From Alphaproteobacteria bacterium UBA2964 (GTDB lineage Bacteria; Pseudomonadota; Alphaproteobacteria; MPNO01; UBA2964), in the NCBI GenBank assembly GCA_905182615.1, contig CAJJCG010000081.1, positions 1 to 36,095 of the forward strand: 36,095 nt of DNA. Direction: 5' to 3'. Both the position numbers and the translations under genes were made by a program. Shown in pieces: positions 1-7,582 of the stretch; the first letter of the stretch is position 1, and every line of letters starts with the position of its first letter. The notes under the pieces were generated by a model that made no database searches, was not told the DNA's origin, and saw only the letters and a program-made list of their open reading frames with translations.

Positions 1-662
1 GTTTCGATAATCGTCTGCTGATCGATAATTTGATGGATGTCACTCATCTGCCGTTCGCCCATAAATCAACCATTGGGGCATCCGGTGTTGCCGAACAGGC
101 GGTTGCCAAAACCGAACGCGACGGTGAACGGGTTCGGATCACCCGCTTTATGGAGAATATTGCCCCGGCCCCGGCGCATGTCGCGGTGACCGGTTATTCC
201 GATAATGTTGATCGCTGGCAGGTGATTGAGTACGCACCGCCGGGATTCGTCTGGTTGCAGGTGGGTTCCTCCAAAGCCGGTACTGGTGGCCGTAAGGCTG
301 ATCCGGAAAACATGCTTTTGGATCGTCATACATTACATCTCGCCATGCCCGAGACGGACAACACAACCCTCTATCTCTGGGCGATGGCCAACAAAGCAGA
401 TGGGTTAACCAGCGAACAGGAGGATGCGATTTACGATGCCTCCGTCCTTGCCTTCAATGAAGACATTACGATCATCGAAGGGCAACAGGATCGCTGGAAC
501 GAAAATATTGCCAAGATTGATGTTGGCGCAGATGCCGGTGCGCTCGAAGTACGACGTCTCGTCGATCGCTTGATTGCCAAAGAAACCGAAAATACTTGCG
601 TGGACACTGTTAATTTTAATAAAAAAAAAGGCGGCCCAATGACCGCCTTTTCTAAGTATTGA
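1..662 (+). CDS. Rieske non-heme iron oxygenase, large subunit, C-terminal part (5' partial)
   Basis: The reading frame is open from base 3 to the stop at 660-662, so the gene begins before the window. It opens with a DNLMDVTHLPFAH stretch, the D-x2-H-x4-H mononuclear iron site of vanillate O-demethylase-type (VanA-like) Rieske oxygenases. The missing N-terminal part should carry the Rieske 2Fe-2S cluster. Members hydroxylate or O-demethylate aromatic substrates using electrons from a separate reductase, which is not visible here. The TTG at 30 is an internal codon, not a start. The last 10 or so residues are odd: they are encoded by the A-tract and hairpin of a terminator at 621-651 and look unlike a normal family C-terminus, so an older stop may have been lost. 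The substrate cannot be told. Confidence 0.85.
   Translation, partial: FDNRLLIDNLMDVTHLPFAHKSTIGASGVAEQAVAKTERDGERVRITRFMENIAPAPAHVAVTGYSDNVDRWQVIEYAPPGFVWLQVGSSKAGTGGRKADPENMLLDRHTLHLAMPETDNTTLYLWAMANKADGLTSEQEDAIYDASVLAFNEDITIIEGQQDRWNENIAKIDVGADAGALEVRRLVDRLIAKETENTCVDTVNFNKKKGGPMTAFSKY
621..651 (-). terminator. Intrinsic terminator for the TctC-like gene, overlapping the Rieske ORF end
   Basis: A perfect 9-bp stem (AAAAGGCGG at 626-634 and CCGCCTTTT at 643-651) encloses an 8-nt loop. Read on the minus strand it is followed by nine T residues, a strong intrinsic terminator placed 17 bp after the stop of the minus-strand binding-protein gene. On the plus strand only four T residues follow, so plus-strand termination would be weaker. 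It lies inside the plus-strand Rieske reading frame. Confidence 0.8.
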
Positions 663-667
663 TAAAT

Positions 668-1702
668 TTACCGTTTTCTAAATATTATCTTTCTAGCCGC
701 CTTAACAACTGCCGGAGATGCAGACTTAATAGTTTCCGCAACCATTTTCTGGATATCCGCACCGCTAGTAGCAATGAGCCTTAATTTCCGTTTCTTAAGC
801 TCTGACAAGAACTTTGGCGATTTATTCATCCTATCATAGGCAGCACGCAAAGGCGCAACCAAGCGTTTCGGAGCGCCAGGAGGCAAAACCAAACCACGTC
901 CGAGTGGACCGGCAGAAGCCAAGAACTCCGCCATAGGTTTATCTTTTTCTTTTATTAGATCTGTTAACATTGGTACACCAGGCAAATCAGGATCTGGGTC
1001 GATTCCGTTTTGTAAAATCGCCTTTGCGAAAGGCCGCTTTCCAGTAAACCAATGAGGTACTTTGGAACTCCATGCTAACCAGTTTGGAGCCGTCATCTGT
1101 GTCTCACCCTGCTCAATAGCAAACATTGCGCGCGAGGATCCTTTATACCCTGCTACAATTTGTGTTTTCCAATCGAGCAAACCACCGGCCAAACTAATAA
1201 ACAAAAATGTACTAGAAGCTGGTCCAGTAACTGAAGCGATCGTTTTAATCTTTTTCATATCGCTTATAGATTTTATTCCGCTATCAGTTCTAATAACGAT
1301 AACTGAGTTGGTCTGATTAGAAGACCCCAACCACGTAAAATCGTTCGCGTTATATTTCATTTTGTCCGGACGGAGCAACTGATTCACAATAGAATTGTCA
1401 AGTGGAACCAATAAATTATATCCACCCTTAGGAGCAACGTTAGCAAACCAATTCATCGCTCTGGATCCGCCAGCACCAGGCATATACTGCATGATGACTG
1501 TTGGTTTACCTGCGATTTCTTTCCCTAAATGATTGGAAAAACTAGAACCGTATTTGTCATAAGTTCCACCAGGGCCATACGGAATTGTTATCGTAATAGT
1601 TTTATTTTTGTAATGACCACCCAATTTATTAGCCAGAGTAGGCATCGCCACGAAACCAGCCGCGATCGCGACTGGCAGGGCATATTTCAATTTATTTAAC
1701 AT
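668..1702 (-). CDS. TctC-like (tripartite tricarboxylate transporter family) periplasmic substrate-binding protein
   Basis: This 344-residue exported solute-binding protein is of the TTT/Bug type. The start at 1702 is chosen because GGGAGG lies 5 nt upstream; an in-frame upstream start at 1729 has no such support. Residues 1-25 form a Sec signal peptide (basic start, hydrophobic core, ANK after the core). The mature part has TTT hallmarks: an ITIPYGPGGTYD stretch, PGAGGSRAMN, and a late GPLGRGLVLPPGAP segment. TctC proteins deliver organic acids or related anions to a TctA/TctB membrane pair, but neither is present, so the ligand and partner are unknown. The gene is visibly A+T-richer than the GC-rich enzymes nearby. 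Its C-terminus is basic (KAARKIIFRKR), a milder form of the Lys/Arg tails seen on the other binding proteins of the window. Confidence 0.88.
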   Translation of the reverse strand: MLNKLKYALPVAIAAGFVAMPTLANKLGGHYKNKTITITIPYGPGGTYDKYGSSFSNHLGKEIAGKPTVIMQYMPGAGGSRAMNWFANVAPKGGYNLLVPLDNSIVNQLLRPDKMKYNANDFTWLGSSNQTNSVIVIRTDSGIKSISDMKKIKTIASVTGPASSTFLFISLAGGLLDWKTQIVAGYKGSSRAMFAIEQGETQMTAPNWLAWSSKVPHWFTGKRPFAKAILQNGIDPDPDLPGVPMLTDLIKEKDKPMAEFLASAGPLGRGLVLPPGAPKRLVAPLRAAYDRMNKSPKFLSELKKRKLRLIATSGADIQKMVAETIKSASPAVVKAARKIIFRKR

Positions 1703-2016
1703 GTAACCTCCCGAAATAATTTGCTTCACGCCGTCTTAGGGGCGCTCTAATGAAGCGGGTCGATGAAGAACCGATTCCATCATATTTTAAGACTCAACCG
1801 GCTGATTCAGCAAGGCCTCATCTAAACTGCGTGTCTTTTCCTCAAACGCTGTTGAAGTGAGGAACAGGAAGGCTTTCTCGAAGTCCGAATGCCACCCAGG
1901 CTGAAATCTCGGAAATCGCGGGGAAGAGAAATTGAGCCAGTGTTCTCATATCGAATTACTCTTAGTCTTGAGTAGTGTTAACCGGGACTCAGAGTTCCCC
2001 GGCTTTCTAAATTTCC
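1703..2016. other. Intergenic stretch without a convincing gene
   Basis: About 310 bp between the TctC-like start and the catalase remnant. A 35-codon minus-strand frame (about 1846-1953, beginning MRTLAQFLFPAISEISAW) has no clear ribosome-binding site and matches no family I recognise. Nothing else beyond the hairpin at 1982-2002 stands out. Confidence 0.4.
1982..2002 (-). terminator. Probable terminator of the former catalase gene
   Basis: CCGGG-ACT pairs with AGT-(TC)-CCCGG around a 3-nt loop, giving an 8-bp stem with a 2-nt bulge, 15 bp past the stop codon of the catalase remnant on the minus strand. The flanking run is CTTTCT on the plus strand, and there is no good T-tract on the minus side, so the call rests on position and stem only. 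Confidence 0.35.
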
Positions 2017-2264
2017 TTAATAGCTCTTCACCAAGCATTTCATAATGCCGTTTCCATACCCTGGCTCGACCTTATGGAAATAACCCACTTGACGATTGTC
2101 GATATCCTCCGGCACGCCTTCCATCGCACTGGCAATGGTATCAATTAGACGCCCCTGGTCCTCCGCAGACATGCTACGGAACAATTTTCCAGCCGGGGTA
2201 AAGTCGTCATTGCCTTCGCGGTGATCATACTGGTCAGCAAAATCGCCAATCGCAAGCGGCGGCG
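2017..2264 (-). pseudogene. Catalase, C-terminal fragment (5'-truncated remnant)
   Basis: Translation gives about 80 residues resembling the end of haem catalases: a YDHREGNDDFTPAGKLF stretch followed by FRSM, a helical segment, and a final VEPGYGNGIMKCL, corresponding to the family's D-Y-x-Q-x-G-x-L-F-R-x-M and DPxYGxGVA elements. A full catalase has roughly 480-500 residues, with haem and catalytic residues in the missing N-terminal part, so this is a non-functional remnant. Catalase-like sequence stops at about 2262. Beyond that, the minus-strand frame only continues as the antisense of an RCC1-like fragment on the plus strand. The normal stop and a possible terminator remain, so the break removed the 5' end only. 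Confidence 0.75.
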
Positions 2265-2574
2265 ACATGCTTGGGACCGACGGCAATATTTATGGCTCGG
2301 TTGGTAAGCACGGGCTTGGCGACAAAGCGGTTCGCTGGAGCAAGATTGTTGGCGGCGCGAAAGCCATCGCCACTGGATCATCACACACAGTTGCAATCCT
2401 AAAAAACGACAAGATCGTCGCGTGGGGCAGCGAATATGGCACCGACCCGAACCCATTCTCAGCAATGTCACTGACGTCGCCTCAAATTCGAACAGAACCT
2501 TAGCCCTACGAAAAGACGGCTCACTCTGGCAGTGGGGTCGTGGCGAAAAACCACCCCGTATACTCCCCAGATAA
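2265..2574 (+). pseudogene. RCC1-repeat (beta-propeller) protein, 3' fragment with a frameshift
   Basis: From about 2265 the plus strand encodes RCC1-type blades: LGTDGNIYGSVGKHGLGD, then IATGSSHTVAILKNDKIVAWG. The frame is disrupted near 2440-2465. It ends at 2503 in the first frame, while the adjacent frame carries the next blade (TLALRKDGSLWQWGRG) to a TAA at 2572-2574. RCC1 repeat proteins are seven-bladed propellers of several hundred residues, so this is only the last one and a half blades. There is no start site: coding similarity begins at the junction with the catalase remnant. It is best read as a dead 3' fragment. Confidence 0.7.
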
Positions 2575-2629
2575 TTTAGTGTAATCCGTCATCAATTGGC
2601 AGCTCCCTACTTCATAGGACTATCAAACC

Positions 2630-3796
2630 ATGCAGCGCAGTACAGGTCGTATCCTCACCACCCATGTCGGCAGCCTTATCCGTCCAGATGATTTATTGAC
2701 CTACATCAAGCCGTTGCAGGCCGGACAGCCCTATGACGAAGCAGGTTATGCCGACTGCCTCAAAAGCAGTGTCGCCAGGATTGTCGCTGAGCAGAAAGCC
2801 GCCGGCATCGACATCCCTAGCGATGGTGAATTCGGCAAGTCGATCAGCTGGTCGCAATATGCGCTGGAACGGTTAAGCGGTTTTGAAAAACGCGAAATGC
2901 CTGCCGACGAAAACACCTTCGCCCAGGGAGCGGATCGCGAACGCTTTGCCGAGTTCTATGAAGAGCTCGACGGCAAACAGAAATTCGCTACCATAAATCA
3001 AGCGGTCTGCGTCGGCCCGATTGAGTATACCGGGATAGCCGATGTCGAGCGCGATGTCGTCAATATGAAAGCAGCCCTCGACCAAGCTGGCGTCGCTGAA
3101 GGCTTCCTGCCCGTTGCCGCACCCTCGAGTGTCATCCCTGACCGGATCAATGAATTTTACGCAACTGAAGACGACTGCTTGGAAGCCATCGGCAACGCCA
3201 TGAAGGTCGAATACAATGCCATCGTGGATTCAGGGCTGCTGCTCCAACTCGACGATGCCCGCGCGACCGTCACCTATGACCGGATGGTACCCCCCAGCAC
3301 GTTCCAAGAATACCGTGACTGGGTGGCAAAGCATGTTGAGGTGCTGAACTTCGCCCTCGAAGGCATTCCCGCCGAAAAGATCCGCTATCACGTGTGTTGG
3401 GGAAGCTGGCCGGGACCGCATACTACCGACGTGGCGCTAAAAGATATCGTCGACTTGATCTTGCAGGTGAACGCCGGTGCCTATGTCATCGAGGGCGCCA
3501 ATGCCCGCCACGAACATGAATGGAAAGTCTGGGGCGATGCCGGACTACCCGACGACAAAGTCCTCATCCACGGCGTCATCAGCCACACGACAAATGTTGT
3601 CGAGCACCCCGAGCTGGTCGCCGAGCGTATTGTTCGAATTGCCAATCTGATTGGTCGCGAACGCGTTATTGCCGGCACCGATTGCGGCTTTGCACAGGGA
3701 CCGTTTTATCGACGGGTTCACCCGTCGGTCATGTGGGCCAAGTTCGAGGCACTGGTCGAAGGCGCCAAGATAGCCAGCGACGAACTTTGGGGATAA
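2630..3796 (+). CDS. MetE C-terminal-domain (core-MetE-like) cobalamin-independent methyltransferase
   Basis: This 388-residue protein matches the zinc-dependent C-terminal barrel of cobalamin-independent methionine synthase (UROD/MetE-like superfamily) but lacks MetE's N-terminal half (MetE is about 750 residues). It begins with the family signature TTHVGSLIRPDDL. The zinc ligands of MetE appear conserved: H-x-C in RYHVCWGSWPG (around residue 253), a Glu in VIEGANARHEHEW (around 288) and the late Cys of GTDCGFAQG (around 351). A methyl or other C1/thiol transfer is therefore plausible. Neither the methyl donor nor the acceptor can be read from sequence, and catabolic homologues exist beside the methionine pathway. 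The ATG at 2630 has only a weak AGGA upstream. It converges on the GST gene with a 4-bp gap. Confidence 0.85.
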   Translation: MQRSTGRILTTHVGSLIRPDDLLTYIKPLQAGQPYDEAGYADCLKSSVARIVAEQKAAGIDIPSDGEFGKSISWSQYALERLSGFEKREMPADENTFAQGADRERFAEFYEELDGKQKFATINQAVCVGPIEYTGIADVERDVVNMKAALDQAGVAEGFLPVAAPSSVIPDRINEFYATEDDCLEAIGNAMKVEYNAIVDSGLLLQLDDARATVTYDRMVPPSTFQEYRDWVAKHVEVLNFALEGIPAEKIRYHVCWGSWPGPHTTDVALKDIVDLILQVNAGAYVIEGANARHEHEWKVWGDAGLPDDKVLIHGVISHTTNVVEHPELVAERIVRIANLIGRERVIAGTDCGFAQGPFYRRVHPSVMWAKFEALVEGAKIASDELWG

Positions 3797-3800
3797 GTGC

Positions 3801-4535
3801 CTAGGCGGCTTCAGGTGGCTTGAACGCGAAAGCCTTCTGGAAAGACTCGAGCAGCTTCGTCCGTTCCCACCAGTCGCCAAGCCGGGGGCGCTTCACCCAA
3901 TCTGTCAGGGCCGGCATCTTGTTCGCCTCAAAGCGTTCCATAAAGGGCGCAATGCTGATATCTGCCAGCGACAGGTTTTCACCGCAGAGCCAAGGCCTCC
4001 CTTGAAGGGCGGCATCCAACTCATCCAACACCTCGGCAACGCGCGCCTCAGCAAATGCCATATCGCCTCCAGAGACGCCGTCTTCTAGACGTTTCTTCAG
4101 GATCGCGCGTTTCTCTTCCGTCGCCTGATCGTCCAGCACATTCTGAAGCTGTTCCGGAGTCATGCCGTCGAACCGCTTGTACCGCTCCTGCCTGATCCAC
4201 GAGACGGTATTGATATTGCGATGCAGCACATGCTCGATCCGGTCCATCAAGATGCGCATGCGGGCACGCTCATAAGGGTCAGACGGGCGGAGGGCTGGTT
4301 CTGGAAACACGTCATCAAGATATTCAATAATGAAGTTGGACTCATACAGGACGTTGCCATCATGAACTATGGTGGGTACGACTCCGTTGGGATTAATCTT
4401 GAGATATTCGGGGTTGAGATTATCGCGTTTTGATAAATCGAGATGCACGCTTTCCCATTCAACGCCCTTTTCTGCGAGCGTCATGCGCACACGTTTAGAG
4501 CAAGTAGAGGTTACCCCGTGATACAATGTCAGCAT
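3801..4535 (-). CDS. Glutathione S-transferase family protein
   Basis: This 244-residue soluble GST has an N-terminal thioredoxin-like domain with the active-site segment STCS at residues 10-13, the cis-proline motif VVPTI (Pro54) and the glutathione-binding Glu65-Ser66 in LYESNFIIEYLDD. The helical C-terminal domain contains the usual DISIAPFMERFE N-capping region. The ATG at 4535 follows CGGAG by 6 nt. It lies 23 bp after the stop region of the arylsulfotransferase-like gene on the same strand, so the two are probably co-transcribed. Members conjugate, isomerise, dehalogenate or cleave ethers using glutathione; the substrate is unknown. Confidence 0.92.
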   Translation of the reverse strand: MLTLYHGVTSTCSKRVRMTLAEKGVEWESVHLDLSKRDNLNPEYLKINPNGVVPTIVHDGNVLYESNFIIEYLDDVFPEPALRPSDPYERARMRILMDRIEHVLHRNINTVSWIRQERYKRFDGMTPEQLQNVLDDQATEEKRAILKKRLEDGVSGGDMAFAEARVAEVLDELDAALQGRPWLCGENLSLADISIAPFMERFEANKMPALTDWVKRPRLGDWWERTKLLESFQKAFAFKPPEAA

Positions 4536-4558
4536 CGAAAACTCCGAATTAAATTCGA

Positions 4559-5608
4559 CTATAATCGACCGCTAATTTCAAGCGAGTCTACTCCGTATCG
4601 CAGAGCCCGGAATATCTGGCGAATCATGCCACCGCCCCGAGGGTTTTCATGTGGTGACACGAACTCCCAAACGATATCACCCTCCTGCGTCACCTCGAAC
4701 AAGCGACCGGGACGGCCTTCACAGATAACGGTATTGCCATTGGGCAATCGCTGCGCTCCGCTCACCCGTGGCGAGAAAAACGTATCGACAGGTGACCCTT
4801 GATAACTCCAGACGATTTCGCGCGTTTCGGGGTTTAGTTCCAGGATACGGGAAAACTCTGCCTCAACCTGTTCACTACCATTGGCAAAAATCGTGATATT
4901 GCCATTCTCCAACCGTCGCGGGTCATGCTGCCCACCCCATTTACGATCTTCCATCTGCCATACAAGTTCATTGGTATTGCGATCCAGAAGCGCGATGAGA
5001 TCAAGGTCGCGCCAGCTCAACAAGAAATTGCCGTCTTGCTGAACGAAACAGGTATTGGCATGGGCAAATTCGTGACGATGACGGTTGGCCCGTAAGGGAT
5101 ATTTCTCGAAAGGGAAATGATCCATCATGCGCCATTCAAAAACAATCTCTCCGGCAGGGTTTACCTCACGAACGACATCGCAATAGACGCCACCGTCCTC
5201 ATGCTCGGAGCCAGGTATCCCGCCGACAATATAACCCGCTTCCTCCGTCGGAATGAGCTCCCAGGCGAGATAAGCCGTATTGCCATTCGGACAACGATTA
5301 AAATCATGATGTTGGAAATGGTCGGTATGTTCCCAAAGGATATTACCATCCCAATCCATCTCAAGAAGCCGCCCGCCAGCCGCCGCCAGCTTTGGCCCTT
5401 CTGCCGTCTGGCAGGACACGAGCAGATTACCGGTCGGCAAGAGCTGCGCGTAGTTCCCCACTTTTGTTGCCAAATCCCATTTGTGAGCAACCTGCCCTAC
5501 CATATCAATCAGGAAAGTCTCTTTTCCCTCTGATGGCGTAAACAAGGTAAAGCCCTGAAAGGTCCGTGACGGATCATGTTCCGTAACGCCAAATTTATAG
5601 GGGCGCAT
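4559..5608 (-). CDS. Arylsulfotransferase (ASST)-like beta-propeller protein
   Basis: This 349-residue protein is built of repeated short blades with the ASST pattern: LLPTGNLLVSC, GGRLLEMDWDGNILWEH, NRCPNGNTAYLAWE, REVNPAGEIVFEWRMMDH, ANTCFVQQDGNFLLSWRD, RLENGNITIFANGS, RLPNGNTVICEGRPGRLFEV. Family enzymes transfer sulfate from an aryl sulfate to an acceptor phenol. The start at 5608 is preceded by AAAGGAG with 6-nt spacing; the longer frame from 5638 lacks this. Enterobacterial ASST is periplasmic, but no signal peptide is visible here, so the protein is predicted to be cytoplasmic. It may act as a lyase or binding propeller rather than a true sulfotransferase. A GST gene follows on the same strand. 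Confidence 0.8.
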   Translation of the reverse strand: MRPYKFGVTEHDPSRTFQGFTLFTPSEGKETFLIDMVGQVAHKWDLATKVGNYAQLLPTGNLLVSCQTAEGPKLAAAGGRLLEMDWDGNILWEHTDHFQHHDFNRCPNGNTAYLAWELIPTEEAGYIVGGIPGSEHEDGGVYCDVVREVNPAGEIVFEWRMMDHFPFEKYPLRANRHRHEFAHANTCFVQQDGNFLLSWRDLDLIALLDRNTNELVWQMEDRKWGGQHDPRRLENGNITIFANGSEQVEAEFSRILELNPETREIVWSYQGSPVDTFFSPRVSGAQRLPNGNTVICEGRPGRLFEVTQEGDIVWEFVSPHENPRGGGMIRQIFRALRYGVDSLEISGRL

Positions 5609-5745
5609 CTCCAACTCCTTTACAGAAAAACTCTCCAACGATTGGAGCCTGTTTTCCGCCCAGCATCAAGGCAGGCTTCAAAAACTCAGCACTCCCCTGT
5701 CGACTCACATAGAAAAATGTTTATTGTTTCGCTATAATTAAACTA

Positions 5746-5751
5746 GGGAGG
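5746..5751 (+). promoter_or_regulatory. Strong ribosome-binding site for the TctC-like gene at 5759
   Basis: GGGAGG 7 nt before the ATG fixes the start. A TATAAT at 5733-5738 sits too close to serve as a normal -10 with a usable leader and has no matching -35, so it is not called as a promoter. Confidence 0.6.
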
Positions 5752-5758
5752 ATACTTC

Positions 5759-6796
5759 ATGAAAAAGACAATTATAACTTCGGCCATCACCGCGGCAGCC
5801 CTTCTCGTTGCACCGCACGCGATCGCGGCCGACAAAGATTTTCTTAAAGGCAAAAAGCTCAACATTTATATCGGTGTATCGGCTGGCGGCATATACGGCA
5901 CCTTTGCCCGTTTGATGTCGAAACACATCTCCAAACATCTGCCGAACCAGGCAGGCGCCATTATAACCAGCTTGCGCGGTGCCGGCGGCACCAAGGCGAT
6001 GAACTATATCTATAACGTTGCACCACAGAATGGCACTTACGCTATTACTCCAAATGGCGGCATTGTCGAACGGGTCCTGCTCGGACTCGGTAAGCCGAGA
6101 TACGATCCCCTAAAAATGCATTGGCTCGGTGGCTGGGGCGAAGCTGTGAATTCGATCACCATCCGAAAGGATGCCGGCGTCAATACAATTCAGGAAGCGA
6201 TGCAGAAAGAGGTCATCCTCGGGGCCATCGGTCGGACATCCAGTACCGCAACGATCCCACAGCTCATGAACAATGTGCTTGGTACCAAGTTTAAAATCAT
6301 CACCGGTTATCGCGGCGGATCACCGATCCGCAAAGCTATTGAAACTGGAGAGCTTAACGGTTGGGCCGGACAGTGGCTGGGCTGGAAACTTCGTAAAGCG
6401 GATTGGATCCGGGATGGCAAAATTGTCACCTTGGTACAGATGGGTTCCAAAAGACACGCTGATCTACCAAACGTACCGCTGCTGTCTGATCTGGCAAAGA
6501 ATGACGAACAACGGAAGCTGCTGGATTTTGTCGCTATCAAGATCGCCGATAAGGCCTTCGTGATGGGACCTGGTGTGCCGAAGGCACGGGCAGCCGCGGT
6601 TGGAAAAGCCTATATGGCGACCCTCCGCGACAAGGACTTCCTCGCACGGATGACCAAGTTGCAATATACCATCGATCCGATCGAAGGCGCGACGATCACG
6701 GCTCATGTCAAAAAGATTATGGCAACGCCGAAGCCCTTCGTTAAAAAGATCAAGAAGGCACTCGGTTTCGGCGGTAAAAAAGGCAAAAAGAAATAG
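5759..6796 (+). CDS. TctC-like periplasmic substrate-binding protein with a lysine-rich C-terminal tail
   Basis: 345 residues. Residues 1-24 are a clear Sec signal peptide (KK start, AAALLVAPHAIAA, cleavage after AIAA). The mature protein has the TTT-family core: LNIYIGVSAGGIYGTFARLM, LRGAGGTKAMNYIYNVAPQNGTY, the ligand-domain segment ITGYRGGSPIRKAIETGE and a late VMGPGVPKARAA. It should bind a small, probably carboxylated, solute in the periplasm. No TctA/TctB genes are near, so it is an orphan receptor here. Its end is unusual: after PKPFVKKIKKALGFGG it finishes KKGKKK, an Arg/Lys-dense extension beyond the fold. It stands alone between genes on the other strand and has its own terminator. 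Confidence 0.9.
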   Translation: MKKTIITSAITAAALLVAPHAIAADKDFLKGKKLNIYIGVSAGGIYGTFARLMSKHISKHLPNQAGAIITSLRGAGGTKAMNYIYNVAPQNGTYAITPNGGIVERVLLGLGKPRYDPLKMHWLGGWGEAVNSITIRKDAGVNTIQEAMQKEVILGAIGRTSSTATIPQLMNNVLGTKFKIITGYRGGSPIRKAIETGELNGWAGQWLGWKLRKADWIRDGKIVTLVQMGSKRHADLPNVPLLSDLAKNDEQRKLLDFVAIKIADKAFVMGPGVPKARAAAVGKAYMATLRDKDFLARMTKLQYTIDPIEGATITAHVKKIMATPKPFVKKIKKALGFGGKKGKKK

Positions 6797-6821
6797 TCGT
6801 TTAACCGCTACTGATTAACGG

Positions 6822-6851
6822 AAAGGCCGGTGCTCAAACACCGGCCTTTTT
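6822..6851 (+). terminator. Intrinsic terminator after the TctC-like gene
   Basis: A perfect 11-bp stem (AAAGGCCGGTG at 6822-6832, CACCGGCCTTT at 6839-6849) with loop CTCAAA is followed by a T-run, 26 bp after the stop codon. It can also act on the minus strand, where the nucleotidyltransferase gene ends at 6853. Confidence 0.9.
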
Positions 6852-6852
6852 G

Positions 6853-7575
6853 TTAGGTCATTAGATGTGCGCAAGCTTGATACTGCGCAGGCAGCGACAT
6901 CCGGTCATTAAACAAAATATCCGGATCGGCCGCCGCATGGCGGCAGGCCAGCGCGCGATCCAGTAAATTCATATCAAACCCTGCCAACGGGTGGTCATGA
7001 AGATATTCCAGCGCCGTATCGTTCGAGCCGATCTGCCCGGTTATCCAACTAAAGGCAAACCGTGCCGGATAAAGATGGGTCTTCAAATAGGATTTCCAGT
7101 CATCCGGATCGAGTGCTGATTGTGTCGAGAACATCGTGCCACGTTCGGCCCATTGTTCAAACGGCGCGCCGCGAAGATAGGTTTGAATTTCCTCTAAATT
7201 TGGTTTCGGTGCCGCGACCTTTTCGACCTCTTCGAGCGCGACGGCGTGCTCCATATAATCTAGCCTGTCGAGTGGTGGGAAACGTCCCTTTGAAAACTCA
7301 CTATCCGCCCAAAACAAAGACACCCGATAGGCAAGATCAGGGGCGATTGCCTCTGCTTCCGCTTTTATCACTTCGAGAAATGCTTCATCGACACCGTATT
7401 CGGTGATCAAGGCGACATCGATATCGCTGTATCGGCGATTAAACCCGCCATGGGCTAAACTACCCAGAAGATAAAACCCAAGAAACTCGTTGCCGAGCCT
7501 TCCCATCGACGAGCGGCAAAGCTGTTTGGCTAACTCAATCGCCGCGTCACGAACTTCTTCATCGCTGTCAGACAA
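6853..7575 (-). CDS. Nucleotidyltransferase-fold (MNT/kanamycin nucleotidyltransferase-like) protein
   Basis: The protein is about 240 residues. The N-terminal half carries the polymerase-beta-type motif GSLAHGG followed by SDIDVALI, i.e. GS-x(n)-D-x-D metal-binding aspartates, as in aminoglycoside adenylyltransferases and MNT proteins. The helical C-terminal half is less conserved. The start is uncertain. The frame opens at a TTG at 7626 inside the preceding gene, but a TTG at 7575 has AGGTG 5 nt upstream and gives a protein beginning SDSDEEVRDAA, so I prefer it. It follows the TPP-enzyme gene (stop at 7583) by a few bases and is probably translationally linked. It may transfer a nucleotide to a small molecule or a protein; no partner HEPN or toxin gene is adjacent. 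Confidence 0.75.
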   Translation of the reverse strand: MSDSDEEVRDAAIELAKQLCRSSMGRLGNEFLGFYLLGSLAHGGFNRRYSDIDVALITEYGVDEAFLEVIKAEAEAIAPDLAYRVSLFWADSEFSKGRFPPLDRLDYMEHAVALEEVEKVAAPKPNLEEIQTYLRGAPFEQWAERGTMFSTQSALDPDDWKSYLKTHLYPARFAFSWITGQIGSNDTALEYLHDHPLAGFDMNLLDRALACRHAAADPDILFNDRMSLPAQYQACAHLMT

Positions 7576-7582
7576 AATGCAC

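Noticed and set aside
1846..1953. 35-codon minus-strand frame MRTLAQFLFPAISEISAW...
   Set aside because: No ribosome-binding site and no recognised family; kept only as a note in the intergenic entry.
5733..5738. TATAAT before the TctC-like gene at 5759
   Set aside because: No -35 at 16-18 bp, and transcription would begin in the ribosome-binding site.
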